A stretch of 64,000 nucleotides of DNA, taken from Rachycentron canadum (taxonomy: Eukaryota; Chordata; Actinopteri; Carangiformes; Rachycentridae). Of this stretch, positions 1 through 35,784 are shown piece by piece (positions within the stretch are counted from its first letter, which is position 1; the number at the start of each line of letters is the position of its first letter). The stretch covers positions 15,000,428 through 15,064,427 of the forward strand of contig CM076660.1 of NCBI GenBank assembly GCA_038496675.1. Direction: 5' to 3'. The notes beneath the pieces were generated by a model. It was not told the origin of the DNA. It ran no database searches and saw only the letters and a list, made by a program, of their open reading frames with translations. A program made the translations under genes and the position numbers.

Positions 1-109
1 TCCCCCAGAGAGTCTGCCTGCATCCTGAAGTCTCGTCCATGGCCTAGCAAGAAGGACAAGATTTTACAGTAAACTAAACTCAAACTCAGTGAGATTATTA
101 AAACAATTT

Positions 110-540
110 TAAGTGTTTTTCACATTTTGTTATGTTGCAGTATGCTAGAATAAAAAAACATATTTTACCCTATAATGACAAAGTGACAAAATCTGAACTT
201 TTTTCAAATGTATTAAAAAGGAGAAACTGAAATATATGGACATTTGCCTCCTGTTTCTCTTGATAATCTTTGAGATGTTTCTACACCTTAACTGGAGTCC
301 ACCTGTGGTAAGTCAAGTGACTGAACATGATTTGGAAAGACACATTGCAGAGTTCAAAGACAGGACTTCTGTCAAGGCACAGATCTGGGGAAGGCTAAAA
401 ACTGCTGCTGCATTGAAGGTTCCCGAGAGCACAGTGACCTCCATAATTCCTCAATCAAAGAGGTTTGAAATAACCAGGACTCTAACTACAACTGGCCACT
501 TAGTTTTAAGCATCATGGAGGAGACCAAACATGATGCTAA
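110..540 (+). mobile_element. Broken Tc1-like DNA transposon, left part
   Basis: This stretch resembles the left end and transposase N-terminus of the abundant fish Tc1 family. It has the inner terminal-repeat phrase around 'cacattttgttatgttgcag' (120-140) and the leader 'aactggagtccacctgtgg' (about 289-307). It then has transposase codons reading like the helix-turn-helix start (residues like VPESTVTSII, about 418-448). The 131-codon frame over 236-631 is only partly transposase and has lost the catalytic DDE domain, so it is dead. No right terminal repeat is seen downstream. The identification rests on remembered consensus phrases. Confidence 0.8.
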
Positions 541-1690
541 ATTGTCCCTCTGGGTGTTTCTTCCATCTCTGGGGTTCAGAGGTTTTTCCTTTTCAATGAA
601 TTTCCAAAAAATTTGTGTTTTCAAAAAATAGTGTTTTCAAATGTTTTCATCCACTTATTTTAAGGTATTAAGTGTAGATTGATGTGGGAATTTTTTATTC
701 TAGGTTAAGGCTGCATCATAAAATATGAATAAAATAATAATTTCAATGCACAGTACACTTTAAAAAAATGAATAAACATTATTATCTCTCAACCACCTTC
801 ACACTGAATGAATGTATGCTGGCCAGCATGAAATGGCTAATTAAGTAAATATATGGCCCAAAATATGGGTCACTGAAAATGATTTTTTTGTTCAGATTCA
901 ATTATTCAATGCAGTTAGTCAAGTTAAACAAAACAATTTAAAATAATATGGTTCAAATTATTTTTTGAATTGCATTTATATAATGTAATGTAATCACAAA
1001 ATGATTCATTTTCTTCTATTTTAATTTTTATTTGATAGTTAATAGCATTAATAATAACTCTCTTGATTAACTAATCAATGAATCAACTATTCCTCTCAGC
1101 TCTAATTTTGCATGTTTATTCTATAAAAATGCAATTACAAAAATTTTGTATCCTCTTCATATGGAAAGTACCTTGTAACTACAGTTATGAAACAAATGTA
1201 ATCGAGTAAAAAGTACAATATTGTATTTTCTGAAGTATGTCTCTTCTTTATGGATGAACAATAAGGGAAGAACACACAGCTCATTGTTATTGTTACATTC
1301 ATTCTGTATATAATATAATAAACTACATGGGCCCATCTTGCCTCCTGTTTACATACACTGCCCTCTGTTGGTATAATACTAACATTACACTAGAGCTCTG
1401 TATCTGTTAGTCATCTGTGTTTTAGAGGCAGGGTGGCAATCCTGAAGCTTTGTGACTGTGCTTTGAAATGTATCGCGCTTTATTTGCCGCCTGTTTTGTG
1501 TTTGTCTCTCGACTTTACAGGCCGTGGTGGACAGAGTGAACTGTGGAGCAATGCATAAATGAGGACAAGAAGAAAAGACCCTTGGGCGTGTTTCTTTATT
1601 CTGTTCAGGATTCAACATTAACACGGGCTGAAAGGATTCTTCCTTGCTTCACCATCTACTGCCAAGAGGCACAATAACATCTCGATCAGG

Positions 1691-1774
1691 CAAGAGAGAG
1701 AGAAAAAAAGAGAGAGAAGGAAAAGAAAGAACGAGTGAGCCTGTGTGTGTGTGTGTGAGAGAGAGTGTGGACTG
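1691..1774. repeat. GA-rich then (GT)n low-complexity tract
   Basis: Runs of GAGAG and AAAAG pass into about seven GT units and again into GAGAGAG. The short ORFs on both strands here come from this simple sequence and are not genes. Confidence 0.9.
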
Positions 1775-2781
1775 CCAAGATAAATCAGTATCAAATAGGA
1801 CACTAAATTTCCTCTCACTTAGTCAAGTGCCCTGGAGGTCTTTGAGGAGCAGCAAATAGGCTGGCTTCAAATCCAATCCAATAAAGCAATAATAGTCAGT
1901 ATTCAACCTCTGACATTTGCTGGCTCTGGCTGCCTGTCATCAGCCTTAATAAAATAACTGACAACAAATAAGTGCACTTGCTCAGCACTATGCAGATGAA
2001 AAGGCTGACCTACAAATAATAGTTAGCGCAAAAGGTTCTTACATCAGGACAAGTTAGGATGAGATCAGTGATACAGTTAAGTGTGTGATACATTTATCTT
2101 CTCACAGTTTCCACAGCACTTTTCCTTCATCAACACAACCTGACATGTTTCAGATGTGCCATGACGTGGATTATTTTAAACTGGATGTCATATGACACTG
2201 ACACAAGATATTTTTTTATACAACACAGAGTGATCCTGAAAATCCGTTCATCTGTTATGTCTAGGGATCTATTTTGGCTTCTTGCTAATTATTTTTCACA
2301 CAAACTAAATTGCTGCATGTGGTGTTAAGGTGCTACATGTGACACAGGTTGATAGGAAGCATGTTTTGTGCAGGCACTTTAGATAGGATCTAATTTTTGA
2401 TCCCAGAGGAGAGGGTTGTTTTATTTTTACTAAATCTTAATTTCAAATTGTTCAAATTTCTTATTTCTAGTTGAGCTACTTGGAGTTGTGTAGCACCCCC
2501 TGAATTAGATGTGTGCAGGTGTGAGCAAATGTCTGACCTAAAAAAAACAAAAGAACATTATTTTGAGTATGATATAAAGTTGCAACTTATTCTGTTGGTT
2601 GGTTTTCTGTAAGTAATGGATGTGTACTGTAGTTAAAAATGAAAAATGTCTATTACAGTTCCCTAAAGTGACCACATTTCTGTTGATCACTCTGTTGAGT
2701 GTTTTAGCTCTAATTTTAATACAACATATTCTCAAACTTACAATTTAAAATGTCTGTGCTTGTGGTACATGTAAGTCTGAC

Positions 2782-27012
<24,231 letters not shown>

Positions 27013-29687
27013 GGTAGAAGTTTGTCTTGTTCACGCTTGACAAAAGACTAACACTCCCAACACTCCCACGCAAAAAAAAAAAAAAAAAAAAAAAAATCAA
27101 TTAAAAAAATCAATTAAAAAAAGGGCTGTAGAAAAAAAAAATTATAATAAATTCAAAAGCTCGCTGCAATCTTCCCTGCTGGGTTTGGCTGTTTACAAAC
27201 ACACAGAGGCAGGTCCGAAAGGTCCAAAATGTCGCTCTGAGGAGCCCGAGTGCAGCCCAGCAGACTTGGGCACATTCCTGTGTTGTTTGCTCGCTTGAAA
27301 GAGCTCTTTTACTTGTCATGCACGTCAGGCTCAGTGGCGCTGATGGTGGTGGGTCTCTGCTGCCCGACCCCCCTTCCAAAATACATCCCAGTACCATCCA
27401 GAGCAGAGGAGGACAACGCACAGACTGTCGGTCATACTGGTGTCTGGAAAGGTTGGGCTCGCTCTGAGCATCCTCCCTCATACACAGACATGGAGTCATA
27501 GCCCTCACCGTGCAAACAGTATGAGGGGTGATCCGTGCCACATGAGCGGCAGAAGGAAAAAATGTCAATTAACAACAGTTATAGGTGTACTTGAGAATAA
27601 GTGATGGCTGCAGGTGGCAAATTAACAAGGGTCGCCTGCTTCTTAGTTTTGTTGGTTTGGTTTGGTTTGTGTAATAAGGAGCAAAAACCTTCTCATCTAC
27701 AATGCTCATGTGGTTTCAGTGCAATTTGTTGTTAATTGAAACCATAACAGCTTGTTTTGAACCTTCAAAAGGCTCACAAAAAAACCTCTCAGTGCCACCC
27801 ATCAATAGTCTGAAGCTTTTAGGCGTGTGCCCATGGGCCCACTGCAACCCACGGATCCACCCCCCTCCACCAAGGGGCCCATACCAACCATTAAGAGTCA
27901 CTAGAGGCCACAGTAAAACATGGTTGCTCACTGGATTCACACCCATGGACACTGTAAATTGAAACAAAGCAGCTATGAAGTGGGCCCAGGACAATGGAGT
28001 CAACGGAGAATTATTTTGGTGATTTTCATGAGCAGTTGCACAGGTTCAACTTAGTTTGCACACGCCCAGTCGGCAGCACCAGGACAACGCAAAGAACAGT
28101 GTATCTCTACATGCTGCAACACAACAAAAGCCTCAAATAAATTAATTCAACACACTGACAATGGTTCCTTTGCTTCTCCTCCGGATCCCCCGGCACTAAT
28201 CACCCCTCATACACGGCTCTGTTTCTTCCTGCCGCCTTTGTCGCTGCTCACGCCTCCATCACACAAAGCGCAGTGTAGTGGAAACTCGTCGGTCACTAAA
28301 GACACAAGGATACTGACATGCGACTCGGTTTAGTCTCGTTACCTATTGGTAAACAGCCTGTGCTCACTGCATGGACAGACACTGCACATCTCTCCTCCCC
28401 ACATGCTCCTGGTCGTTATTTATTTCTTTAATTAAGCCAAGTAAATGTTTTTGAGGACAAACAACTCTTTCATTCAGTAGAATAACTAACAACAATTTTA
28501 CTCACATCAAATCAATATAGGCTGCTTGAAATTACGACTTTCAAAAGTAAAGAGCGTGATGCAACAAAATCAGAGCAGACATACCACACAACATTTTACT
28601 GAAATGTAGTGTTGCCTACTATAAACAAGCAGCTATATGGGCCAAATACATCAGAAACCCCTACAGTGTTAGCACTGGCATTCATGACAATCAATAATCA
28701 TGAATAAATCCTCAGACACAAAAAGCTATACAGTGCAGCTGATGTTTTCTATTAGAAATGAAGATAAAGTATAGGATGATGTTATACAAATAAATATGCA
28801 GCTACTGCACCAGCTGTACAGCCTCTTTTAACCTTAATGAATCATATTTAGCAGTAGCCTAAAGAAAATTGCAGCACTGCACTGGCCACACACACAAACA
28901 CTCACAGAAACAAAAAGTTGTACACACATCTGACAAATGCATCTGTCTTGTATAACAGCAGCACCATGATATAAATGAAGTTGAAAAGATTTGCCTTGTT
29001 GAGGGAGGCAGTGAGATACATGAGCCACACTCATAATAGTCAATACTCATTAATGCTGAAAATAATTTGAATAAATCTTTAATAACTGCCATGTAGAGAA
29101 GGGTGTCTGGGAGTGCTATTGTATCTGTGATTAGTGGCTTCAAAGGGAGATCAAGTGACGTCAAATGATGCCACTGACTACACACTGCAGGTTTAAAACA
29201 TATTGTATGCCAAATTTTGACAAAGAGGAAGGTGTGGGATAAAAACAATATCTCTGGTCCTGCTTATTGATTTAACTTTTTTTGTTTAACTATTTTTTCA
29301 TTTCTTTAAAAATTGAGCAGCTTTCAATAAAAAAAAACCAAAAAAAACAACTGTAATTTCTGCACTTCTACACTACTTTTTTTTTTCTATTATTTGTCTA
29401 TTTATTTGTCAGGTATAGTCACTGGCAGACTTTACAGTCTTATAGATTCAAAAATATCATATATTGTCATATATTATTATCATTTATTATCATATATCAG
29501 CTCATAAATGTGACGATTGAATTATTTTACAAGGCAGTATGCAAAGTAATTACTATTAACTTTCTCTAGAAAAGAGCTACAACATACATACATAATGATA
29601 TAACATTAAAACACAATCCTTTCTGCACGAGCACCTTGGATAATGAATTTAATTTGTGCTTAAACTTCTGAAAATGACACTAGATTA
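27013..29687. other. Upstream flank of cnksr2: presumed 5' UTR and promoter, no gene
   Basis: The first cnksr2 ATG is at 27012-27010 on the minus strand, so its 5' UTR and promoter should start here. A poly(A)/A-rich run lies at 27070-27120. No TATA box was picked out with confidence. ORFs such as 27110-27568 (minus) and 28859-29248 (minus) show no recognisable domain and probably have no function. The remainder is unremarkable AT-rich sequence. Confidence 0.6.
27070..27120. repeat. Poly(A)/A-rich tract 58 bases upstream of the cnksr2 start codon
   Basis: About 27 A residues in a row followed by AAAT/AATTAAA patches. On the transcribed (minus) strand this is a poly(T)/U tract, probably inside the 5' UTR or just upstream of it. 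Confidence 0.85.
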
Positions 29688-29860
29688 TTTGGCAGACGCT
29701 TTTATCCAAAGCGACTTACAATAGGGGACATCAGTAAAGCCTCAGTGCCTTGGTGTAAATGTTAAGTACTAAATCTATTTATATATAGGAGATCATATAA
29801 GAAAGTGCAACAAACAATAAGAAAGTGCAACAAAAGTGCCAGTTAGGCATGTTAGGGTTT
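29688..29860. repeat. Fish interspersed repeat with 'gcagacgcttttatccaaag' motif
   Basis: The phrase at 29692-29720 ending in 'cgacttacaatagggg' is one of the most repeated motifs in teleost genomes. It is followed by two copies of 'aagaaagtgcaacaaa' (about 29799-29836). It has no coding capacity and lies between the cnksr2 and NLR promoters. The class is not certain. Confidence 0.6.
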
Positions 29861-29990
29861 TTAGGAAAGGGGATAGCGTAACAGAGTGGAGAATAATGTG
29901 TAGTACTGCTCTTTAAGGAGATCTGAATACTTCCACCACTGTTTAATATAGAAACGCTGATGTGTGACTGCATGTTTTTCAGACTTCCGG

Positions 29991-30004
29991 CCAGCAGGGG
30001 GCAG
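29991..30004 (+). promoter_or_regulatory. CTCF-like motif between cnksr2 and the NLR gene
   Basis: CCAGCAGGGGGCAG fits the CTCF core consensus (CCASYAGRKGGCRS) at every position. It sits about 80 bases upstream of the proposed 5' exon of the NLR gene and about 3 kb from the cnksr2 start, where an insulator would separate a brain scaffold gene from an immune gene. Occupancy is inference. Confidence 0.5.
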
Positions 30005-30083
30005 AGTGCGCTGTGTCGCGTGTCGCCGCTGGACAGGAAAGAAGAAGAAACTGCTTCCTGAGGTGAAAACGACGCTGCGTCCG

Positions 30084-31278
30084 ATGGATAAAGTGGAAGT
30101 GGAGAAGTAAGTATCGATGCCTTTCCTTTATATTTGTTCATTTATACTTGATCGTGACGAAAGCAACGTTGTGTTCATCAAATTTAAGGTCAAAAGCTGT
30201 AACGTCCTCATTTGAACTATAAATGACATTAACTGGAAGGTGGAGAGTCTGGTGGTGTCTGTGGTGTGGACAGGTTAAAGCGGAAGAGTGCAGCTGAAAA
30301 ACTAACCCAAACTAGCCCGAGGAGTTAGGAGGTAGCTAAATGTGTTTCTGTCTGAAAGATATGCAGCTTCGCTTTATCACTGTGGTTTCAGATTTAATAT
30401 GTGGATTCAAGTGTCTGGTCAAAACCATAGTTCCTGTCCCTCTGATTAATGTGGCTCAACTCTAACAACTGCAGCAGAGTCTGAGTGTTGAAGACACTAA
30501 ACACTGACACCTAATCCCCAGTATCTCCTCCAGCAGGATGGAAAATGAAAAGCTCTCTCTCAAATCACAAAAAGGCAAAATCAAGTTTATAACAGTATCA
30601 CAACAATGTTAATGTTCATCTATCAAACAGAAACAAGAGAGTAGAGTAAACCTTAACTGTACGTGTATGAAAGGCAAACTGAAGAGTGTTTGTGCTTCAT
30701 TGCATTAGTTTATCTTCCTGATCTTTAAAGTCTCTGACACTAAACTTTTATTGTTTCAATCACCTGCACAAAAATGCAGAAAGCTCACACTATACCCTCA
30801 CCCCAAAACTGTAAACTACAATATACAGTTTAGTCAATTGTTCTTATATTTTCAAACATGTGTTCAGCTGATTTACTTTTCTCATATCTATTAATAAGCA
30901 TTTAAACTTGCTAAGCATTCAAATTATCCATCTTTGTGTACAAACACAGGGTTTTGTATTTAAATAATTTAGTGTAGTTATGTACACTGAAAATCTGCCC
31001 AAGAAATCATAACATACATTTAAAATGTTATCAGTTTTAATTTCCAAATAAGTTTAAGAGACATTTAGTGGGCATTTATGTTACCTTGCATATATTTTTA
31101 ATGGTAATGCAGAATCAGGCTTGAAACCTGAAAATCTGGTTTGGTGTAAAATATGCACCTCAATAAAGCAGTTGAGAGCTGATATGCTGATTTCTTCCAT
31201 ATTTGCAGGTACAGACAGGTTGCTGTCCAGAGACCATCCCAAACAGAAAGTGATCACTGTTTGTGTTCATCATGTTAG
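30084..31278 (+). other. Upstream ORF in two 5' exons of the NLR gene
   Basis: A probable 5' exon ends at 30106 with donor GTAAGT. The next exon begins at 31209 after acceptor TTTGCAG. Joined (30084-30106 plus 31209-31278) they give a 30-codon reading frame starting MDKVEVEKYRQ and ending TAG at 31278, 20 bases before the main ATG at 31299. Frames through the second exon cannot extend the main protein, because TGA interrupts its frame. The exon link is inferred from splice sites; a short upstream ORF would be expected to lower translation of the sensor. Confidence 0.45.
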
Positions 31279-31298
31279 TCATTGGCTGAACTCACATA

Positions 31299-34200
31299 AT
31301 GGACTACACTCAAATGGAGGAAATGGCCTCGCTGTCAGGTAGTTCTTCCCTTGGGGAAGCAGTGTCTGGTAGAGGACAACAAGGTTTGTCTAATGAAGAT
31401 GATGATCTCTACTACATCCCCGAGAGAAGACCATCTCTGGACCTTGGACAGAGTCCAACTGATGCCAGCCACTGGTACTAAGACATTCTCCACACATTGT
31501 ACTTTCCTTAAGGTCCTCTGTACCACTGTTGAGAAGTAACTCTAGGTAGTATTTTTATGACAAGTAGGGAGACAAATATGGCTTAATTTACAACTAGTCT
31601 TCTTGAAGATAACAACTATAGGTTATGGTGGCCATAGGTGAAGGTCATGTCTTCAGAGGGTACAGTATAAAGTGCAACAAATATCACTTATACCTTATGC
31701 CAGCAGTCTCTCCTGGTGAACTAGAAAGAAGACCTAGACTTCTACTGCTTCATCTGTCTTTTTTCATGTTGAATTCCCATGAATTGTAAATTAATAATAA
31801 TAATAATAATAATAAATACTATAATAATTTTCTTACTTTGGTTTTTAGAAAATGAAGGAGGCACAAAGATAAACTAATAAGCAGCAATTAAAAGAGAAAG
31901 GGATAAATGAAATAAATCATAATATCATAAAATGGGGTTAAATCAACTTTGAAAAGCTTTTGTAGTCCCTTCTTCAAGTATCCTAAACTTGAGCTTTGGA
32001 AGCTTGTTATGTGGCCAGTAAGTAATTAACAACATCATTTTTACACATTTTCTTCCCCAGGCATTATATGGGCCGGGCCCCAAGTCCAGCTCTGAGCTAC
32101 ATGTCACTGACAACAGAGAGCTCTGTTGAAATAGATGACGAAAACAATCCCACCACGAGGTACAAACAATAAAAAGTATTCAGCAAAGCTTAAATCATTC
32201 TATGGATTTGTGCATTTGTCACATTAAATCCTGATTTTACTCTTACAGTATATAATATAATCTTGCACTAAAGATAATCTGAGTCATCTTGTCATCTGAT
32301 TTAAGGATCCAACTGCAAAGAACAGATTCATTCTCTAGCTCCTACTCCTTGGACAGTGATGATTGTGAAAAGAGAATCCCCAAGTAAGAAACACACCTCT
32401 GACAAGGCACTAACACACATGTGTATGTGTGAAACTACGTCCTTGATTGACACCAAAATATGTTTAAATCTCTCCACTGCTTCACCAGGGTAACAAGCAA
32501 AGAGGATACTGTCTCAGAACTTTCTGACACACCTGAATTAGTCGAACCCTTGAATGGGATCAGGCATCCTTCTCTGACAGTGGCATTCACTTTCAAGGTC
32601 AGGTTTTGTTCCTCTGTTGCATCACTTTGAAAGTAATTAAACACAAAGCACCCATCAGTTGACAACAACAGCACTGACTTTCATCTTTTTCTGCATCAGG
32701 CTATCTGTAATATTCTTGGGAAGCTGTCAGATATGGATTTTAAGAGATTCAAGACAGTGCTGTGGAAGCATTACCCACAGTCATTCAGCACTCCTCCCCA
32801 AGGCATGGACGTGGTTGACCTCGTGGGCCGCTTGCTTGAGTGCTACAGCCTTGAAGTATCTTTGCAGATCACAAAAACTATACTTGAGGAGATGGGGCAC
32901 AAGAGGATGGTTAATTATCTCCAGACTCTGTGCATCCAAAGTAAGTATACCCCAGTATCCAGTATGTCCTATAACTGTTACTTTAATCATAATGAAAGGG
33001 CTTGATAACATATTTATATTTACACTATATTCTTTCTCCAGATGAAGTTCGTCACGATTTAAGTGAGACTTTGAAGAAGAAATATGCTGAAGTATGCGAG
33101 GACCTGGCCATGCAAGAAGAGAAGAGGCAATTCGACGATGTCTTCGCTAATGTCTTCATAACATCAACATGTGATAATGGCCCAAACATTGAACACGAGG
33201 TCATGAACATAGAAAAACTGGACAGCAACCAGGAAGCAGGGAAGCGTCTTTCTACCAAGGATATTTTTAGCACTGAAAGGCTGGAGCACTCCAACATAAG
33301 ATTAATATTGCTCACTGGAGTGGCAGGGTCAGGGAAGTCCATGGCGATCCAAAGGTTAGTCCTAGACTGGATTGAAGAGCAGTCACAGCAGCACAAGTCT
33401 TTTTTGTTTCCTCTGCCTTTCAGAGAACTCAAACAGTTTGAGGGCGTAAAGGTCTCCCTGTTACAAATAATACAAACTCTCTACCCAGAAACCAAAAAAC
33501 TGAGGGATGAGGATTATAGATGCGAAGACTGTCCAATAATGCTCGTCTTTGATGGTCTTGATGAGTACAATGGAAAGCTCGACTTTGAAAACACTGAGCT
33601 TCTCTGTGACCACACAGATCCAACCACCCTGAACGTTATTGTGGTCAACCTGCTCCGAGGGAGGCTGCTGTACCGTGGCCTATTCCTGATCACTTCTCGG
33701 TCACAAGTAAAGAACTGCATTCCTTGGGATACACACTATGATGAGATAGAGGTGCGTGGATTCTGTGGTCCTGAAAAGGATGAGTACTTTAAGAGGAGAT
33801 TTAAGGACCCAGATCAAGCAGCTAGGGTTATTGCGTATGTCAAGTCTTCCAAAACCCTCTACATCATGTGCCACTTGCCCTTGTTCTGTTCACTGGTTGC
33901 TGATGAGTGCCATCAAATATTTAGGGAACAGGGGCCACAGGCAGAGCTTTCCAGGGGCATCACTTACATGTACACAAAGCTGGTGCTCACACTCATTCGT
34001 CAGCAACGCAGATTTAGAGCTCCAGATCGTAGCCCTGATGAAGAAAGAGACTTCCTTATGAAACTTGGAAAGTTGGCCTTCAAGATGTTGGAAAAAGGCC
34101 AGTTCAAGATTACCAAGTCCGACTGGAAAGACACTGGAATCAGCGACAAGGAGGCAGTGATTAACAGTGGGCTGTGCACACAATACATCACAAAGACATA

Positions 34201-34639
34201 CGTCTTGTTTAATGAGAAAGTCTTGAGCTTTATTCACCCCACTGTGCAGGAGTACCTGGCTGCTCTTTATGTGTTTCTCTCCTTTGTAAACCAGGGTAAG
34301 AACATTTTTGAGCAGCAACTGAAAAACAAGTTCAAGGGGATGTTCAAGGGACACAAAGCCATGGAGCTGTACAGGAGCACTGTGGACAGAAGCCTGCTCT
34401 GTGAGGACGGCAAATTGGACATTTTCCTGCGTTTCCTGTTTGGAATGTCACTTCAGACCACCCTGGAAATCCTCCAGCCACTCTGTTCCTCTTCTGCAAA
34501 ATGGCCAACAGTATTTGAAGATGCTGCTGCCCTCATCAGGAAGAAGATCAGAGAAAATCAGTATCCCAGCAGGAATGCCAACTTGAAGGGGTGCTTGGAG
34601 GAGCTGGGTGTGTTAGTATCAGAGGCAGTGTCCTCTTGA
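31299..34639 (+). CDS. NLR-family protein: pyrin, FISNA and NACHT domains, no LRRs
   Basis: Probable cytosolic innate-immune sensor or regulator of the inflammasome type. Six coding exons with matching phases: 31299-31474, 32061-32159, 32306-32383, 32489-32597, 32700-32940, 33042-34639 (766 residues). Residues 1-154 are a Ser/Asp-rich leader with short modules (RRPSLDLG, RAPSPALSYMS, RTDSFSSSYSLDSDD) like those of fish NLRs. A pyrin-like death-fold follows at 155-233 (DFKRFKTVLWKHYP). FISNA lies at about 236-305. In NACHT, Walker A is GVAGSGKS (327-334) and Walker B is LVFDGLDE (402-409), with sensor-like ITSRSQ near 451. The winged-helix motif HPTVQEYLAAL starts near 632. The protein ends about 125 residues after that motif with no leucine-rich repeats, and none were seen downstream, so the usual ligand-sensing part is absent. 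The start chosen is the first ATG after an in-frame stop. It is nearest to fish NLRP/NLRC-type proteins; no orthologue symbol is claimed. Confidence 0.9.
31790..31816. repeat. (TAA)n microsatellite
   Basis: About eight TAA units in the first coding intron of the NLR gene. Confidence 0.93.
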
Positions 34640-35784
34640 CTCTGGTAAAACACTTTTTGTGATTCTGATTGCTGCACAAAATAATTTCACTACAAATTAT
34701 GTTAACAATTTCACTGAGGGACCTGTCTCACCCTGAGCAAAACAGCGCAAGACAGGTGCCTGATGGAGAAACAAGTTTCTCTCCTATTCACACAACTGAT
34801 TTTTTTTTCACTAATAGAGCTTTGAATTATAGACTCTTCTTCTGGTTGCACAGTTACATTAATGTACCAGAGATCTGCAAACAGATTCTGAGATGAAGAT
34901 GATGTGATTTAATGTATTCATATGGATTTACAGATTTTGGTACTTGTACACAGGTGTGTTTTGTTCTCATTGAATGCCTATACAATCAAAGATGGCTTAG
35001 TATTACACTTCCTATAAACTGCTGTTTAATTACAGTTGCCTAAATATCAGAGGAACATGATTATTGTCTGAGCTCCTGTAGAACTGAATTAGTTACATTT
35101 GTGAAAATAATTATTTTTGCAGTTTTGCTGATTAGTTATTGTTGTTGATTTGTTATATAGGGCAGTAATCACAGTGATTAGCTGGAATTTAAAAAAAGCT
35201 TTGTTATTTTCATGCCTGTTGTTTACATCACTGTTTTATTGCTGGTCTCAGTACATGTAATGGAGGCTATCAAATAACTGACAGAGACATCCACTGGAAG
35301 AAAAGTTACTGCCTGAAATAAATGATAGAATTAAAAACATTGAGTGAATTGACTGATTCATCTTTGTCACATTATGATGTGTATTTTCAGATCCTTCATT
35401 ATTATTCATCACCAACACACATACACTGGAATAAGCATAGGAAATAAACTATTACAATATTCTCTCTACATTCTGCAGTCAAAGGACAGTATCGCTTTCA
35501 TTGTGTGGTAGTCAGCTAAATTAAGACAATTAAGTTCACTACAAGTCTATCAAGGATGCATTCAGCTACTGGACTCACTGCCTTTAAAGGGAAATAATTA
35601 GCTATTGTAGAATCAAATGCACCAGAGGTTTTGCACATTTTCTTCCTTCTTTGTCATAATCCTCCCCTCTAAACGGTGCAATGTATAATAGTAAATTCAC
35701 AGGTAACGTTGATTCTTACTAATAGGAATCATTTAGCAAGATAAAACATGGCTCAGAGAAATCCACTTTGTACAGCAGTAACAT
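34640..35784. other. Convergent 3' region of the NLR gene and the il18bp-like gene
   Basis: Two stop codons face each other about 1.1 kb apart. The first plus-strand AATAAA after the NLR stop is at 35317-35322. A minus-strand AATAAA (TTTATT on plus, 35235-35240) is the nearest candidate for the il18bp-like gene. If both are used, the mature transcripts overlap by roughly 80-100 bases. No coding signal or LRR-type exon was seen. Confidence 0.55.
35317..35322 (+). terminator. Candidate polyadenylation signal of the NLR gene
   Basis: AATAAA, about 680 bases after the stop codon at 34639. It is the first canonical hexamer seen; a second one lies near 35444. Confidence 0.45.

Larger units (their letters stand above)
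1..2781. other. cnksr2 3' side: intron or flank, no coding exon found
   Basis: The cnksr2 family continues for roughly 170 residues after the last exon seen here (2782-3262). No minus-strand match to that C-terminal region (coiled segment and PDZ-ligand tail) was found between 1 and 2781. The missing exons should therefore lie left of the window. The stretch holds the Tc1 remnant, AT-rich sequence and a purine-rich low-complexity tract. Confidence 0.6.

Noticed and set aside
236..631. 131-codon ORF starting MDICLLFLL, looks like a secreted protein
   Set aside because: Its middle is Tc1 transposase sequence in a broken element. The hydrophobic start comes from the transposon leader.
27110..27568. 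152-codon minus-strand ORF just upstream of the cnksr2 start
   Set aside because: It ends in a poly-Phe run from the poly(A) tract, has no domain, and its frame does not join cnksr2 exon 1.
33890..34354. 154-codon minus-strand ORF in the NLR gene
   Set aside because: Antisense shadow of the NACHT exon, with no domain of its own.
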